64,000 nt of DNA from Oceaniferula spumae (GCF_042849255.1 NZ_AP026866.1:248001-312000); one strand, 5' to 3'. Shown: positions 34,677-44,183, numbered from the stretch's first letter. Notes: generated from the letters alone by a model not told the origin. Made by a program: numbers and translations.

Positions 34677-35150
34677 TTAGGACTGATCACTGATGAAGCC
34701 CTCGTCCACAGGATTTCCGCGTCGGTCTGCCGCAGTGGTTGCCAGCTCATCACATCGTTCGTTTTCCGGATGGCCCGCGTGCCCTTTCACCCATTTCCAA
34801 GAGATTTTGTGATCACGCACTGCCTCTGACATGCGCTTCCATAGATCAACGTTTTTTAAAGGCTTGTTAGGACCACGCGACCAGCCTTTCTTTTTCCACC
34901 CATGAATCCAGCCCTTGTCCATGGTGTCGATGAGATACTTGGAGTCGGAGTAGACCGTCACCTGACATGGCTCTTGTAAGGCTTCGATGCCGGTAAGTGC
35001 AGCCAAGATTTCCATACGGTTATTTGTCGTTTTAGCAAAGCCGCCGCTCATTTCCTTCCGGTGCCCTTGATAAACCATTAAGGTTCCGTAACCACCCGGG
35101 CCTGGATTGCCACGCGATGAACCGTCTGTATAAATGGTAATTTGCTTCAC
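34677..35150 (-). CDS. rnhA: Ribonuclease HI
   Basis: RNase H type 1, which cuts RNA in RNA/DNA hybrids. Motifs: ITIYTDGSSRGNPGPGGYG (first catalytic Asp), TTNNRMEILAAL (Glu), VYSDSKYLID (Asp) and WVKGHAGHPENERCDELA (last Asp). The frame extends to a TTG at 35186, but the GTG at 35150 aligns best with the normal RNase HI N-terminus (family starts just before KQ...I.TDGS), giving about 157 residues. It is convergent with the VWA gene. Confidence 0.93.
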   Translation of the reverse strand: MKQITIYTDGSSRGNPGPGGYGTLMVYQGHRKEMSGGFAKTTNNRMEILAALTGIEALQEPCQVTVYSDSKYLIDTMDKGWIHGWKKKGWSRGPNKPLKNVDLWKRMSEAVRDHKISWKWVKGHAGHPENERCDELATTAADRRGNPVDEGFISDQS

Positions 35151-35269
35151 GCCGGCAGTCTTGATGCATGATGAAATAATCTGCAAGTCCGATCCATTTA
35201 AGGGGCCAAAGAAGGGAGCTTTATCAGCCAGTTCTCGACCTCAAGCTGTGCAGATGTCTTGCTCTGAGA

Positions 35270-36076
35270 TTATTCTGTTTTGAGCTTATTCTTCAAAGTC
35301 CCGTCCGTGGACGGAGTGCTGGATCCAGTCCGGCCAAACCAGATCTTCAAGACGCGTTTATCCTGATTATACATATTTCCCTGCCACTGAAGCTTACCAT
35401 CTGCGGTAACTTTTCTTAGACTAACACGAGCAGTGACGGCTCCGGCCTCGCCATCTGTCCATTCGTCCAGATAGACCCATCCGTTTTCGTAGTTGGATCC
35501 TATTAAGCGATACGACTTGCCAGTGTTGAGATTGCTATATCGGCCAGCTACCAAGCCTCCCGCATACCAAGTCAGTTTTACTGAAATCTGGGTTTCTCCC
35601 AAGTTTCCACGGTAAGTTGAAGTAGTGCTGCTTCCTGCTGCTGCCTTCGTTACTTTATGAAACGAGAGAGGCATCTCATCTCCGTTTGATGGATCTACGA
35701 TAAGTCCACTCCAATAGAGGGTGTCATCAACTTGCTTTTTGTAGAGCACACCTGCGGCTGTTTTTTCACCCGCACCCGACCAGACCTCGAGTTTTAATTT
35801 TCCGTCGACGGAATTATCCCCATAGAGGTAATTAATGCTTTGGGTACGATTGATGATGAACACACCTCGAACCTTCGTTCCTGACCATTGCAGTAAACAA
35901 AGACCATTGGCTGTGCTAAACTGGCCGATGTAGGTGGAGTGCGCTACGTTCCACGGCTGATCTCCCACCCACGCTTTGATGGTGCTGCGCTTCACCTGTT
36001 CCTCTCGAATGATTTGCCCGGACAAAAGAGAGGCCGAGAGTAAAGAAACTAACAAAGACAGGAACCATGGCTTCAT
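35270..36076 (-). CDS. Secreted protein of unknown function
   Basis: About 268 residues from the ATG at 36076, which begins a clear signal peptide (MKPWFLSLLVSLLSASLLSG). The mature protein is beta-rich with short repeating units such as VRGVFIINRT, YGDNSVDGKLKLEVW and LVAGRYSNLNTGKSYRLIG, perhaps a beta-barrel or lipocalin-like fold. I do not recognise a family. It lies about 58 bases downstream of the CotH giant in the same direction, so the two may be co-transcribed. Confidence 0.68.
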   Translation of the reverse strand: MKPWFLSLLVSLLSASLLSGQIIREEQVKRSTIKAWVGDQPWNVAHSTYIGQFSTANGLCLLQWSGTKVRGVFIINRTQSINYLYGDNSVDGKLKLEVWSGAGEKTAAGVLYKKQVDDTLYWSGLIVDPSNGDEMPLSFHKVTKAAAGSSTTSTYRGNLGETQISVKLTWYAGGLVAGRYSNLNTGKSYRLIGSNYENGWVYLDEWTDGEAGAVTARVSLRKVTADGKLQWQGNMYNQDKRVLKIWFGRTGSSTPSTDGTLKNKLKTE

Positions 36077-36133
36077 GGCGATATGAAACAGGCCTGCCGC
36101 CTGAATGTCAAATGGCATTGAGAAAACGAGTCC

Positions 36134-39100
36134 TCAGTGCTGTGCTTTCACACGCATGAACTGTTGTTCTCCATTTTCTGGAACAGGGAAGCGATAGGTA
36201 AGCGTCTCGGTGCCGTCTGCGTGGAACTGACGACTCACCAGCACCGCATTATCATTCCAACCCACAAGGTCGAGGCAGGTTTGGACGATCACTTTGGCTG
36301 GCATCAGCGGATTCCGTGTCAGACTCAGTGTTAGGTAGCTGTTGTTGTCGGTCATTTCCTGGCGAGTCGCTACGACAGCAGGCATGTTTGCTGGATCTGA
36401 ATCTGAGCTATTCAGCGTCAGTTCTAGCAGCGCTGAACTGCCATCCAGATCAAGATCTTGATTGAGATCGACAGGGAGCGGAATGGAATCTGTGCCGCCA
36501 GGCATACCGTGATTGTTAGCACTAGCCCGCCAATTGAGGGGATCGCTGAGGTCTCCACCAGCACTTGGATGGATCATCACCAAGCTCTCTCCAGAACCAT
36601 CGGGTTTGGTTGGCCAAAGCGTGTCGTTCGAGCCTCCTTGATCCGTGCCATCACCGTAGGTTAGGTCGAGAATGAGCGCGTTAGAGGTGTTTTCGATGGC
36701 TAGACGTTCTCCGCTGTTTCTCAGACCTCCAGTATACTCGCCATGCACAAGAGAAGCGCTATGACGTAAACCGAAAGCGGCTGCGTTACTGGCTATAACC
36801 AGCCGTTCACCTGGCTGAAGAATGCTGTCCTCTGGAAAGATGTAATCGATGCCATCTACAAACACACAACCATCGAGGCGCAGTGGTTGACTGCTTATGT
36901 TCATGAGCTCTAAAAATTCGAAATCTCCATCATCGATATTGGGAATGGCAGTAAGTTCGACTGCGGTCGGGTTAGATGGATGATAATGGATTTCAGAACA
37001 CACCAAATCGCCGAGCTGAGGAGTGACAGGGGGCTGGGATACGATGAAGGTGGCTGGGTGTAATGCACTCCATGTGCCGTTCTTCAGAACTCTGGCATTG
37101 AGCTGTGTGTCGCTGGTAAGGATGAGGTCCGGAGTTGAAGCTCCAGTTGTCGCGGTCAGGCGTAGATCAAAGCCGAGGTCCGAGCTATCCGGCGCGGCCT
37201 GATGAATTTCTACCGCAATCGTATTCACCCCGGTCACAAGTAATGAGGGGGCTAGAGTAAATTGATGAAATGCATTTTCATTCTGGCCTCCAATCGCTCC
37301 GCTGGCAGTCGTGGTGTAGTTGACGTTGCCCGTAGGCATGTTGGATCGGACCACCTCCTGTCCGTTGATATAAACAATTGCCCCGTCGTCGCGTAAAATT
37401 TCCATAGTCAGGCCAGAAATTGCGGATGCGTCGGCGACATTAAACGTTTTCCTGAAGTAGGTAGTGATATGTTTGTTAGATGAATTGCCGCCGAATGAAA
37501 CGGTCGTATTTTCGTTGCCGTCTCCGTAGCCCAGTTTGGCATTACCACTAGACCAGTTGTTGTCATTGAAGGATGTGCTGCGCCATGCTGTTCCTTGGTT
37601 GCTGCCATTATCGCGATATTTCCAAGTTGAACCTGAGGCTAACAGAGTGGTGCTAGATCCTGTGGCTGCGAGTGCGACTGCAGATGGATTAATCGCGCCA
37701 CCAGATAAGCGGGGATCACTTCCGTCCGTTGTGTAGTAGATCGTTCCGCCACTGAGGCTAGAGACATAGACGCCAAATCCAGGGCCGACCACCCCACCAT
37801 TTTGATTGTATTCTGGTGCTTCCACATCCGGATACCTTCCAGCATCTCTCAGGTCATCGAGCCGACTTCCTGTCTGGCTGGGGAACTGATTGTTGATCAA
37901 ATTGTTTTGGTAATTCTGCCACGAAGAAGGTGACCGGTAACCCCAACGCGCAGCTTCGCAATAGAAACTCAGTTGGATTTCATCGACTCGGTTTTGTAGT
38001 CGCTCGATGGTTTTGTGAGCGGCAAACACGCCGTCGTGAAAATAATGCGTGTAGATGCGGTCAGCGAGATAGGTTTTGAAATCAGGGTGGTTCTCCGACT
38101 CCAATCGGCCAAAGATGTTACCAGGGCCACCAGCATCATTGTTCTGAGCAATCCCAGTGGGGTTGAGGTAGCCGTCTGCATCGTTGAGATAGAATTTCAT
38201 TTTCACGCCATTCTCGTTGGGCGTCCCGAATGCGCGGTATTCATTTTCTGAACTTCCGAAATCGTAGAGTAACCAGAAATCAATGTAGCTTTGCAGGTCC
38301 AATCTACTTTGGAGACTATTCCAAGGCGTGCTGCCGTTCGCAAGATCCTTAATAGTCTGCCAGCCGCTTCCGTCACCGTCATAGGCAACACCTGGCGACC
38401 AGCCACCAACGTTGGCATTGCCATTGATCGCTTCATAATCCTCTTTCTCACCGCCAAAATATTCTTCGGCCATAGCGGCATTCCATCTTTCACGGAGGTG
38501 GTATTGTCCCCAGTAAACACCGTTACGGAATAAGTGCACAAATCGTCCGTGCGGGCTGATGTTGCCCATTTCCAACATGGTATCATCGGTGAACCGGTTA
38601 GACATGTAGGCTCCACGCATGGCCATATCATGTGAGCCGCTCCGGAGGTCCAGTGCATCGAATTTCTCCACAGGGGCGATGCCGTTAGCAAATCCTTTGT
38701 AGAGAGGAAAATCGAGTTTACCCACGCCATATTCTTTTCGGAAATAGAGCCTGAAGCTCTTTTTATCAAAGTTGGTAAAGTAGCCGCCAAAGTAACTGAC
38801 GCCAGCATCCTCTTGAAAGCCTTCGCTGCCATCTGGGAAAATCAATTCCACGGATGTCCGGTTCTCAGAGCTGTTGTCTACACCATCTGGATCTTCAATA
38901 TTCAAAGAGATGATCGGAAGCGCCTTTAACGAATTGATCATCTGCGGGCCATACGTACCAGACTGGGTGATACCGGTGTCCATGACTCCTGAAGCAATGA
39001 CATCGCTTGCGAAGATGTAAGTGTGCGTATCAATATTCGTGGGCGCATAACCATCAAGGTACGCCATGGCTCGCACGACGGTAGTTTGAGTGATCGACAA

Positions 39101-40552
39101 TGGGCCGGTATATAAGGTTCCATTGGTCTCCGATGGAGGGGAACCATCGGTTGTGTATCTAATATTGGCATTTGGTGTATCGGTGGCAATCGTTAGGTTG
39201 AAACTTGCTTCATAGAACCCACGATCGTCACTGAAGGTTGTATCACCGACAAAACCCAGGAAGCCGTCACCATTGCTCTCGTTGGGTGTCGTAGTATTGA
39301 AGAAGCGCAATTGATCAGAATCGTCGTAACCATAACTCCGGCCACTGGGAATTTCAGGGAAGAGAGCTGTTGAGGGGTAATCTTCAGGCAGCTGCGTGAG
39401 CACGGTGGCTCCTGTGCTATCGGTGATGGCAATGTAGTCTCCGTCCGCATCCAGTCTAAAATCAGTATGCAGCTCAGCACCAGATCGGTTTTTTCCTGAT
39501 GCAAAGATTAGCAGGTATCCGTTTGCGGGGATCGCTGTGACACTAGGAATCTGCCAGGTAGAGTTCAGGCCGGGATCATCAGTAATTCGATACTTACCGG
39601 CATCGATGACAAAGGGATTTGGGTTATAAAGTTCTATCCAGTCACTGGCATCACCGTCCTCATCATTGAGCCCATCGTCGTTATTCGAAACCAACTCGTT
39701 GATACGAGGCACCGTTTCGGCGGCATTCACGTAAACGGTGATCGTTTTCTGGCTCGTTCCATGCTCATTGGTAGCGGCAAGGGTGTAGGTCGTGGTGGAA
39801 GAAGGGGAGACGGTAGTGTTTCCCACGCTGTTTACGTTTCCAGCGACAGAGGTCAGAGTGACTGTGTCGGCATCAGAGATTTGCCAATTTAAGGTGACGG
39901 GAGTCGATGGAGGCACGTTGACTCCGACAGGGGAGGTCAAACTACCTGTGCTGGCTTGAAATTGTTCGATGTCTGGTGTCGGCGGCCCCAGTGTCCTGAC
40001 AGCGAGAGCATTGTATTGCGGATGTGAGCTTCCGCTGCCGATGAATCTGATTTCTTGGGTCGAAGAATCGGCTATGAAACTACCGATGACAAATTGTGAT
40101 GGAGGCCCGCTGTTAAGAACAACTTGTTGAGTGCCACTTCCGCTGTCGTAGGTTTTCGAACGCCCCTCACAACATGAGCGAGTGTCCGCCATCCATAACT
40201 GCAATCGATACCGATGCCCAGGTGTTAAGCCTGTCAGATTGAGAGAAGATGAATTCGAGGTGTGGGTCATTTCTGCCAACAACTGCTCATACTCGTTGTT
40301 ACCTCCACGGTTATGCGGGTCCACATTACCATGTACAGTTCCATTAAACAAAGCACCGGGGGAGAAAGTCAGATCAAGACCATCTGGATCAATCGTGATC
40401 GTATTATTACCCGCATTCCATTGATACAGAGGCTCACCTACAGTATCAAAGTCCGCAATAGTACCAGTGATATTCTGGGGAGGTGACCAAGAAATTTCAG
40501 CAGCAACGACGAAACATTGCGATAGGAGGAAAATGAGAAGGATTCTGATCAT
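36134..40552 (-). CDS. Secreted CotH / lamin-tail / chitobiase-C-type multidomain protein
   Basis: 1472 residues with an N-terminal signal peptide (IRILLIFLLSQCFVVAA). Visible modules in order: a beta domain to about 190, an Ig/PKD-like domain (about 195-275), a lamin-tail domain (INELVSNNDDG, DWIELYNP), a chitobiase C-terminal-like unit (IRYTTDGSPPS), a CotH kinase-like region (about 535-870, with FDALDLRSGSHD and GQYHLRERWNA), a second TTDGSDP unit, a galactose-binding-like domain, and a second lamin-tail domain (EFLELMNISSQPL). Spore-coat CotH is a protein kinase; in Verrucomicrobia these large exported versions are abundant and uncharacterised. No PEP-CTERM anchor is seen at the C-terminus. 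Confidence 0.85.
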   Translation of the reverse strand: MIRILLIFLLSQCFVVAAEISWSPPQNITGTIADFDTVGEPLYQWNAGNNTITIDPDGLDLTFSPGALFNGTVHGNVDPHNRGGNNEYEQLLAEMTHTSNSSSLNLTGLTPGHRYRLQLWMADTRSCCEGRSKTYDSGSGTQQVVLNSGPPSQFVIGSFIADSSTQEIRFIGSGSSHPQYNALAVRTLGPPTPDIEQFQASTGSLTSPVGVNVPPSTPVTLNWQISDADTVTLTSVAGNVNSVGNTTVSPSSTTTYTLAATNEHGTSQKTITVYVNAAETVPRINELVSNNDDGLNDEDGDASDWIELYNPNPFVIDAGKYRITDDPGLNSTWQIPSVTAIPANGYLLIFASGKNRSGAELHTDFRLDADGDYIAITDSTGATVLTQLPEDYPSTALFPEIPSGRSYGYDDSDQLRFFNTTTPNESNGDGFLGFVGDTTFSDDRGFYEASFNLTIATDTPNANIRYTTDGSPPSETNGTLYTGPLSITQTTVVRAMAYLDGYAPTNIDTHTYIFASDVIASGVMDTGITQSGTYGPQMINSLKALPIISLNIEDPDGVDNSSENRTSVELIFPDGSEGFQEDAGVSYFGGYFTNFDKKSFRLYFRKEYGVGKLDFPLYKGFANGIAPVEKFDALDLRSGSHDMAMRGAYMSNRFTDDTMLEMGNISPHGRFVHLFRNGVYWGQYHLRERWNAAMAEEYFGGEKEDYEAINGNANVGGWSPGVAYDGDGSGWQTIKDLANGSTPWNSLQSRLDLQSYIDFWLLYDFGSSENEYRAFGTPNENGVKMKFYLNDADGYLNPTGIAQNNDAGGPGNIFGRLESENHPDFKTYLADRIYTHYFHDGVFAAHKTIERLQNRVDEIQLSFYCEAARWGYRSPSSWQNYQNNLINNQFPSQTGSRLDDLRDAGRYPDVEAPEYNQNGGVVGPGFGVYVSSLSGGTIYYTTDGSDPRLSGGAINPSAVALAATGSSTTLLASGSTWKYRDNGSNQGTAWRSTSFNDNNWSSGNAKLGYGDGNENTTVSFGGNSSNKHITTYFRKTFNVADASAISGLTMEILRDDGAIVYINGQEVVRSNMPTGNVNYTTTASGAIGGQNENAFHQFTLAPSLLVTGVNTIAVEIHQAAPDSSDLGFDLRLTATTGASTPDLILTSDTQLNARVLKNGTWSALHPATFIVSQPPVTPQLGDLVCSEIHYHPSNPTAVELTAIPNIDDGDFEFLELMNISSQPLRLDGCVFVDGIDYIFPEDSILQPGERLVIASNAAAFGLRHSASLVHGEYTGGLRNSGERLAIENTSNALILDLTYGDGTDQGGSNDTLWPTKPDGSGESLVMIHPSAGGDLSDPLNWRASANNHGMPGGTDSIPLPVDLNQDLDLDGSSALLELTLNSSDSDPANMPAVVATRQEMTDNNSYLTLSLTRNPLMPAKVIVQTCLDLVGWNDNAVLVSRQFHADGTETLTYRFPVPENGEQQFMRVKAQH

Positions 40553-40610
40553 AAATACTTAACTACGAGGTTTGTGAACCTACTCGATATGAGCCACGTA
40601 GCAAGCAATG

Positions 40611-40643
40611 AAAAGCGGTCATGGAGACATGCTCCATGACCGC
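40611..40643 (-). terminator. Rho-independent terminator after glnII
   Basis: A perfect 12-bp stem GCGGTCATGGAG / CTCCATGACCGC with a 5-base loop, followed on the minus strand by TTTT. It ends the glutamine synthetase transcript before the CotH gene. Confidence 0.85.
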
Positions 40644-40672
40644 CTGTAAAATTGAGTTTAGACTCTTCCGAG

Positions 40673-41683
40673 TTACTTGGCCACAGACTGGACTGTCTGA
40701 AGAATACGGCCGGCAATCTTGTATGGGTCACCCTGAGAGTTAGGACGACGGTCTTCCAAGTAGCCTTTCCAGTCATTCTTGGCAAAGCTGTGAGGCACAC
40801 GGATGGATGCACCGCGGTCAGCAATACCCCATGAGAACATGTCGATGGACTGAGTCTCGTGAAGACCGGTCAGACGTTTGTCGTTGTCAGGACCGTAAAC
40901 AGCAATGTGCTCTTCGCAGTTTTCTTCGAAGGCTGCCATGAGTCTTTCGAAGTATTCCTTACCACCGACTTCACGCAGGTGTTCGGTAGAGAAGTTGGCG
41001 TGCATTCCAGAGCCGTTCCAATCACCTGTAAGAGGCTTACAGTGCCATTCTACGTCCACTTCATACTCTTCAGTAAGACGGAGAAGAAGGAAACGTGCTA
41101 CCCAGATATCGTCAGCAGCTTTCTTGGAACCTTTGGCGAAAACCTGGAATTCCCACTGACCTTTGGCCACCTCGGCGTTGATGCCTTCGTGGTTGATGCC
41201 AGCGTAGAGGCAGAGGTCAAGGTGAGTGTCGGTGATTTCGCGAGCGAGTCCACCGATGTTTTTGAATCCGACACCACAATAGTATTCACCTTGTGGGTTA
41301 GGGTATCCGCCTTTCGGGAAACCAAGAGGCACACCGTCTTGCATGAGGAAGTACTCTTGCTCGAATCCGAACCATGTTCCTGGATCATCAGGGATGGTGG
41401 CACGTGCGTTGGTTGGGTGAGGAGTTCCGTCAGGAAGCATGACTTCACACATGACGAGGATGCCGTTTTCACGGGTGCCATCAGGGTAAAGAGCTACAGG
41501 CTTAAGCACGCAATCGGAGTCGCCGCCTTCGGCTTGCTTGGTGGATGAACCATCGAAGCCCCAGTCAGGAAGCTGGTCGAGAGTTGGGAATTCATCGAAT
41601 TCCTTGAGCATGCATTTCGTACGGAGGTTCTGAACGGGGGTGTAACCGTCCAGCCAGATGTAATCGAGTCTGTATTTGGCCAT
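40673..41683 (-). CDS. glnII: Type II glutamine synthetase (GSII)
   Basis: A 336-residue GSII, the short eukaryote-like type also found in some soil bacteria and planctomycete/verrucomicrobial genomes. It makes glutamine from glutamate, ammonia and ATP. Motifs: LDYIWLDGYTP, WGFDGSST, WFGFEQEYFL (metal Glu residues), WNGSGMHANFST and the C-terminal SIRVPHSFAKNDWKGYLEDRRP. There is no adenylylation Tyr loop as in GSI, so control is different. The leader has overlapping AACTAACTAACA and no Shine-Dalgarno. No ammonium-sensing gene is adjacent. Confidence 0.95.
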   Translation of the reverse strand: MAKYRLDYIWLDGYTPVQNLRTKCMLKEFDEFPTLDQLPDWGFDGSSTKQAEGGDSDCVLKPVALYPDGTRENGILVMCEVMLPDGTPHPTNARATIPDDPGTWFGFEQEYFLMQDGVPLGFPKGGYPNPQGEYYCGVGFKNIGGLAREITDTHLDLCLYAGINHEGINAEVAKGQWEFQVFAKGSKKAADDIWVARFLLLRLTEEYEVDVEWHCKPLTGDWNGSGMHANFSTEHLREVGGKEYFERLMAAFEENCEEHIAVYGPDNDKRLTGLHETQSIDMFSWGIADRGASIRVPHSFAKNDWKGYLEDRRPNSQGDPYKIAGRILQTVQSVAK

Positions 41684-41809
41684 AATGTTAGTTAGTTGTA
41701 ATGGTTTGTGTCTGGGTGTCGCGTTTGAATGCCGCGACGGGCATATTAAGAATCAAGCAAATGGCATGCCAAGTTTCTCAGATTGTGGGAAATTTTGGGC
41801 AGCATGGGT

Positions 41810-42694
41810 TCATTCGGCCGTTTCATGTACGGCGAGGGTGATGAGTGTCGTATCGTCACTTCCGTCGTTGGTGATGGCGCGGGTCATCAGAGAGTCTGCA
41901 AGGGAGCTTGTCGAGTCTAGGTTGGTCGAAAATGCGGAGTGAATGTGTTTCTCCCACAGACCATCGATCAGTCCGTCGCTGCAGATCAGGAAACGGTCGC
42001 CTGGCTGGTAGGAAAATGCAGCCACGTAGGGTGTCACAGCTTGCCGCCCGCTGCCCACCACCTGGTAGAGTGCAGAGCGACGTGGGTGAGAGCGAAATTG
42101 CCGCTCGTTGATCTCGCCGCGGTGGAACTTCCGCCATGCGAAGGTGTGATCAAGGGTCAGCATCCGGGTCTCAGAATTTTCATTCTGCTCTCTGTGCAGA
42201 TAAATTCGGCTATCGCCTACATTGACGAGATAGAGATTCTCCGGCGTGAACCAGGCCAGCGCCAGTGTCGCAGCCATGCCTTTTTTCGCTTCGTCTTCTT
42301 CCGCCGATGCATTGATCGCGTCATGCACCTGCGCAATCGCCTTTTCCATGTGGCCAAAATAGTCCGGGTGCATTCCCGCTGCGGCTGTTTTGAATGTGTC
42401 TGGAATGATGGTGCTGAGAGTTTCCAGCAAGAGTTTCGAAGCTTGATCCCCGGCGTTGCCACCTCCCATACCATCGGACACAGCAAAAATCAGATCATGG
42501 TCATGGAGTGATTGAACTCCCTCGGGTTCCAGCAAATCTGCCCCATTGAGATCTGAGGCGAATGCGAGCCATGAATCGTCATTCACCGGCTTTCTTGAAC
42601 CCGACTGGGAACGGGCCGACCACTCAATGGTGGCGGGGGCATGGTCCGGTTCAATTGGGCCGGCTCCTGGAAGGAAGGGGTTTTTGGGTTTCAT
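41810..42694 (-). CDS. PP2C-family protein phosphatase
   Basis: A 294-residue PPM/PP2C phosphatase without a membrane segment. Motifs: FAVSDGMGGGNAGDQAS (metal-binding Asp-Gly), KKGMAATLALAW, LVNVGDSRIYL, ICSDGLIDGL and GSDDTTLITL, all in order. It dephosphorylates Ser/Thr in a Mn/Mg-dependent way. Its start overlaps the end of the kinase-like gene by 4 bases, so phosphatase and kinase are made together. A reversible phosphorylation module is likely; no further substrate is adjacent. Confidence 0.92.
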   Translation of the reverse strand: MKPKNPFLPGAGPIEPDHAPATIEWSARSQSGSRKPVNDDSWLAFASDLNGADLLEPEGVQSLHDHDLIFAVSDGMGGGNAGDQASKLLLETLSTIIPDTFKTAAAGMHPDYFGHMEKAIAQVHDAINASAEEDEAKKGMAATLALAWFTPENLYLVNVGDSRIYLHREQNENSETRMLTLDHTFAWRKFHRGEINERQFRSHPRRSALYQVVGSGRQAVTPYVAAFSYQPGDRFLICSDGLIDGLWEKHIHSAFSTNLDSTSSLADSLMTRAITNDGSDDTTLITLAVHETAE

Positions 42695-43083
42695 TCGGCA
42701 GATGGCTCGTCGAGCAGAGTGGATAGCTCAAAATCGATAATGCAGAACTGACCGGCCTTTTCATCGTAGGTGATGTTTCGTGGCTCTGGATCATCGTGTC
42801 GGACTCCGAAATCTTTTTCGAGTTTGGCGAAGATGGCGTCGGATTTTTTCTTGGACAGATTGGGGGCAGGGCTACCGCAGTTGCTAGTGACGAGATGTAA
42901 TTCGTCCTCATTGGCCTCGATGAATTTTGGCACATTGGTGCAGCCACGTTTTTCGAGTTCTTTGAGAATCCTCACCTCATTGGTAAAGCGTTCTTCCTTG
43001 TCGGTGCCTCGGAAATACTTGTGCACGTTCCCATAGAAATCAATTTTCACTAAGGACCGGATACCGTCTTTGAGATTGCGCAT
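42691..43083 (-). CDS. Miniature protein-kinase-like protein
   Basis: A 130-residue protein that keeps the kinase catalytic core in reduced form. RHDDPEPRNI at residues 95-104 aligns with the HRDxKPxN catalytic loop (Asp 98, Asn 103), and DFE at 117-119 replaces DFG. The N-terminal half has a short FYGNVHKYFRG where the ATP loop would be, then NEVRILKEL and a hinge-like LHLVTSNCG. Ordinary kinases are over 250 residues, so the C-lobe is mostly missing. It might be a real small kinase, a pseudokinase or an aminoglycoside-kinase-like relic. A 4-base overlap with the PP2C gene supports a kinase/phosphatase pair. Confidence 0.65.
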   Translation of the reverse strand: MRNLKDGIRSLVKIDFYGNVHKYFRGTDKEERFTNEVRILKELEKRGCTNVPKFIEANEDELHLVTSNCGSPAPNLSKKKSDAIFAKLEKDFGVRHDDPEPRNITYDEKAGQFCIIDFELSTLLDEPSAE

Positions 43084-43125
43084 GGGTGGAGCTTACGTGG
43101 ATTGCCGACAAGTTGCAAACTTGTG

Positions 43126-43503
43126 TTAGCTGAGAATTTTGAAACCAAGCCAGACGGCGAACAGACAACCGATGACAGAGGCGGCGATGTTGAGCAATGC
43201 CAAGGCTGGCGACGATGAAAAAAGCTGATGACTGTCGAGAGCGAAGGTCGAGAATGTGGTGAATCCTCCGAGAAACCCAGTGACAGCCAGCGGGTGTAGC
43301 CAGGCAGGATGTTGATCACTGCGCGAAGCGATGAAACCGAAAATCAAACCGATCAAAAAACATCCCAATAAATTACACGCAAAAATACCAAGGGGGAATC
43401 TTTGGAAGCGAGTGTTCTCAGCCAAACTTTGAATCCCAAACGAAAGCCCGTAGCGCGATAACGCACCAAGTCCGCCGCCGAGAAAGATGTAGAGGGAAGT
43501 CAT
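43126..43503 (-). CDS. crcB: CrcB/Fluc fluoride channel
   Basis: A 125-residue four-helix fluoride exporter of the Fluc family. Conserved GGGLGALSRYGLS at the N-terminus, PLGIFACNLLGCFLIG in helix 2 and GFLGGFTTFSTFA in helix 3 (the Phe/Thr channel-lining motif) are all present. It functions as a dual-topology dimer in the inner membrane. It starts 6 bases after trpF, leaving no room for a fluoride riboswitch. Confidence 0.95.
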   Translation of the reverse strand: MTSLYIFLGGGLGALSRYGLSFGIQSLAENTRFQRFPLGIFACNLLGCFLIGLIFGFIASRSDQHPAWLHPLAVTGFLGGFTTFSTFALDSHQLFSSSPALALLNIAASVIGCLFAVWLGFKILS

Positions 43504-43508
43504 GAAGA

Positions 43509-44168
43509 TCAGTGAGGAGTGATCTGAGTGCTGGCAAGTAGGGCAGCCACCTTATCGAGGTCTTTGATGCCTGGGGAAATCTCCGCCCCGGATGCCACAT
43601 CAAGGGCGGCTGGGTGGGCTTGAGCGATCGCTTCGGCGGCGTTCTGAGGCGTGATGCCACCCGCGAGGAGCACTGGTGTGTTAGGATGATTTTGAATGAA
43701 CGTAGCCGCAATGGTCCAATCAAACTTCTCACCTGTACCTCCGTAAACACCTGGGGCAGGAGTATCTAACAGAACGGCTGAGGCTCGATACTCGGCGATG
43801 TTATTGAGCGAGTCTTGATTTTTGACGCCGATGGCTTTGATGAAGCGATGTCCGGCGTTGGCAAAAGGCGCACAATATTCCGCAGTCTCATCTCCGTGAA
43901 ACTGAGCAATGTCGATCAAGCCTTGTTCTAACAATCTGGAAGGCATTCTAGGATCAGCATTCACAAAAACACCAACACGCACGATGTTCCCTGCGATTGC
44001 GCGAAGGATTGGCTCGGCTTTTTCCGCGCTGAGATATCGTTTCGACTGAGGCCAAAAGTTAATACCAATGCCATGAACGCCTAAATTCACCAAAGCCTCA
44101 GCATCGGCCATCCGGGTGACACCGCAGATTTTGAGAGAAGTAGACGATGGATCGAGGAAATCTGACAT
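43509..44168 (-). CDS. trpF: Phosphoribosylanthranilate isomerase
   Basis: A 219-residue TrpF, third step of tryptophan synthesis, a TIM barrel. LKICGVTRMADA carries the catalytic Cys, GINFWPQSKR the substrate loop, FHGDE the mid-barrel motif, LLDTPAPGVYGGTG the catalytic Asp and phosphate loop, and LAGGITPQNA the C-terminal phosphate site. The gene stands apart from other trp genes, between yicC and crcB, with 15 bases from the former. Confidence 0.95.
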   Translation of the reverse strand: MSDFLDPSSTSLKICGVTRMADAEALVNLGVHGIGINFWPQSKRYLSAEKAEPILRAIAGNIVRVGVFVNADPRMPSRLLEQGLIDIAQFHGDETAEYCAPFANAGHRFIKAIGVKNQDSLNNIAEYRASAVLLDTPAPGVYGGTGEKFDWTIAATFIQNHPNTPVLLAGGITPQNAAEAIAQAHPAALDVASGAEISPGIKDLDKVAALLASTQITPH

Positions 44169-44183
44169 GGGAGAATGAATTAC

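Noticed and set aside
43084..43125. Fluoride riboswitch for crcB
   Set aside because: crcB lies 6 bases after trpF, so there is no room upstream, and nothing downstream resembles the motif.
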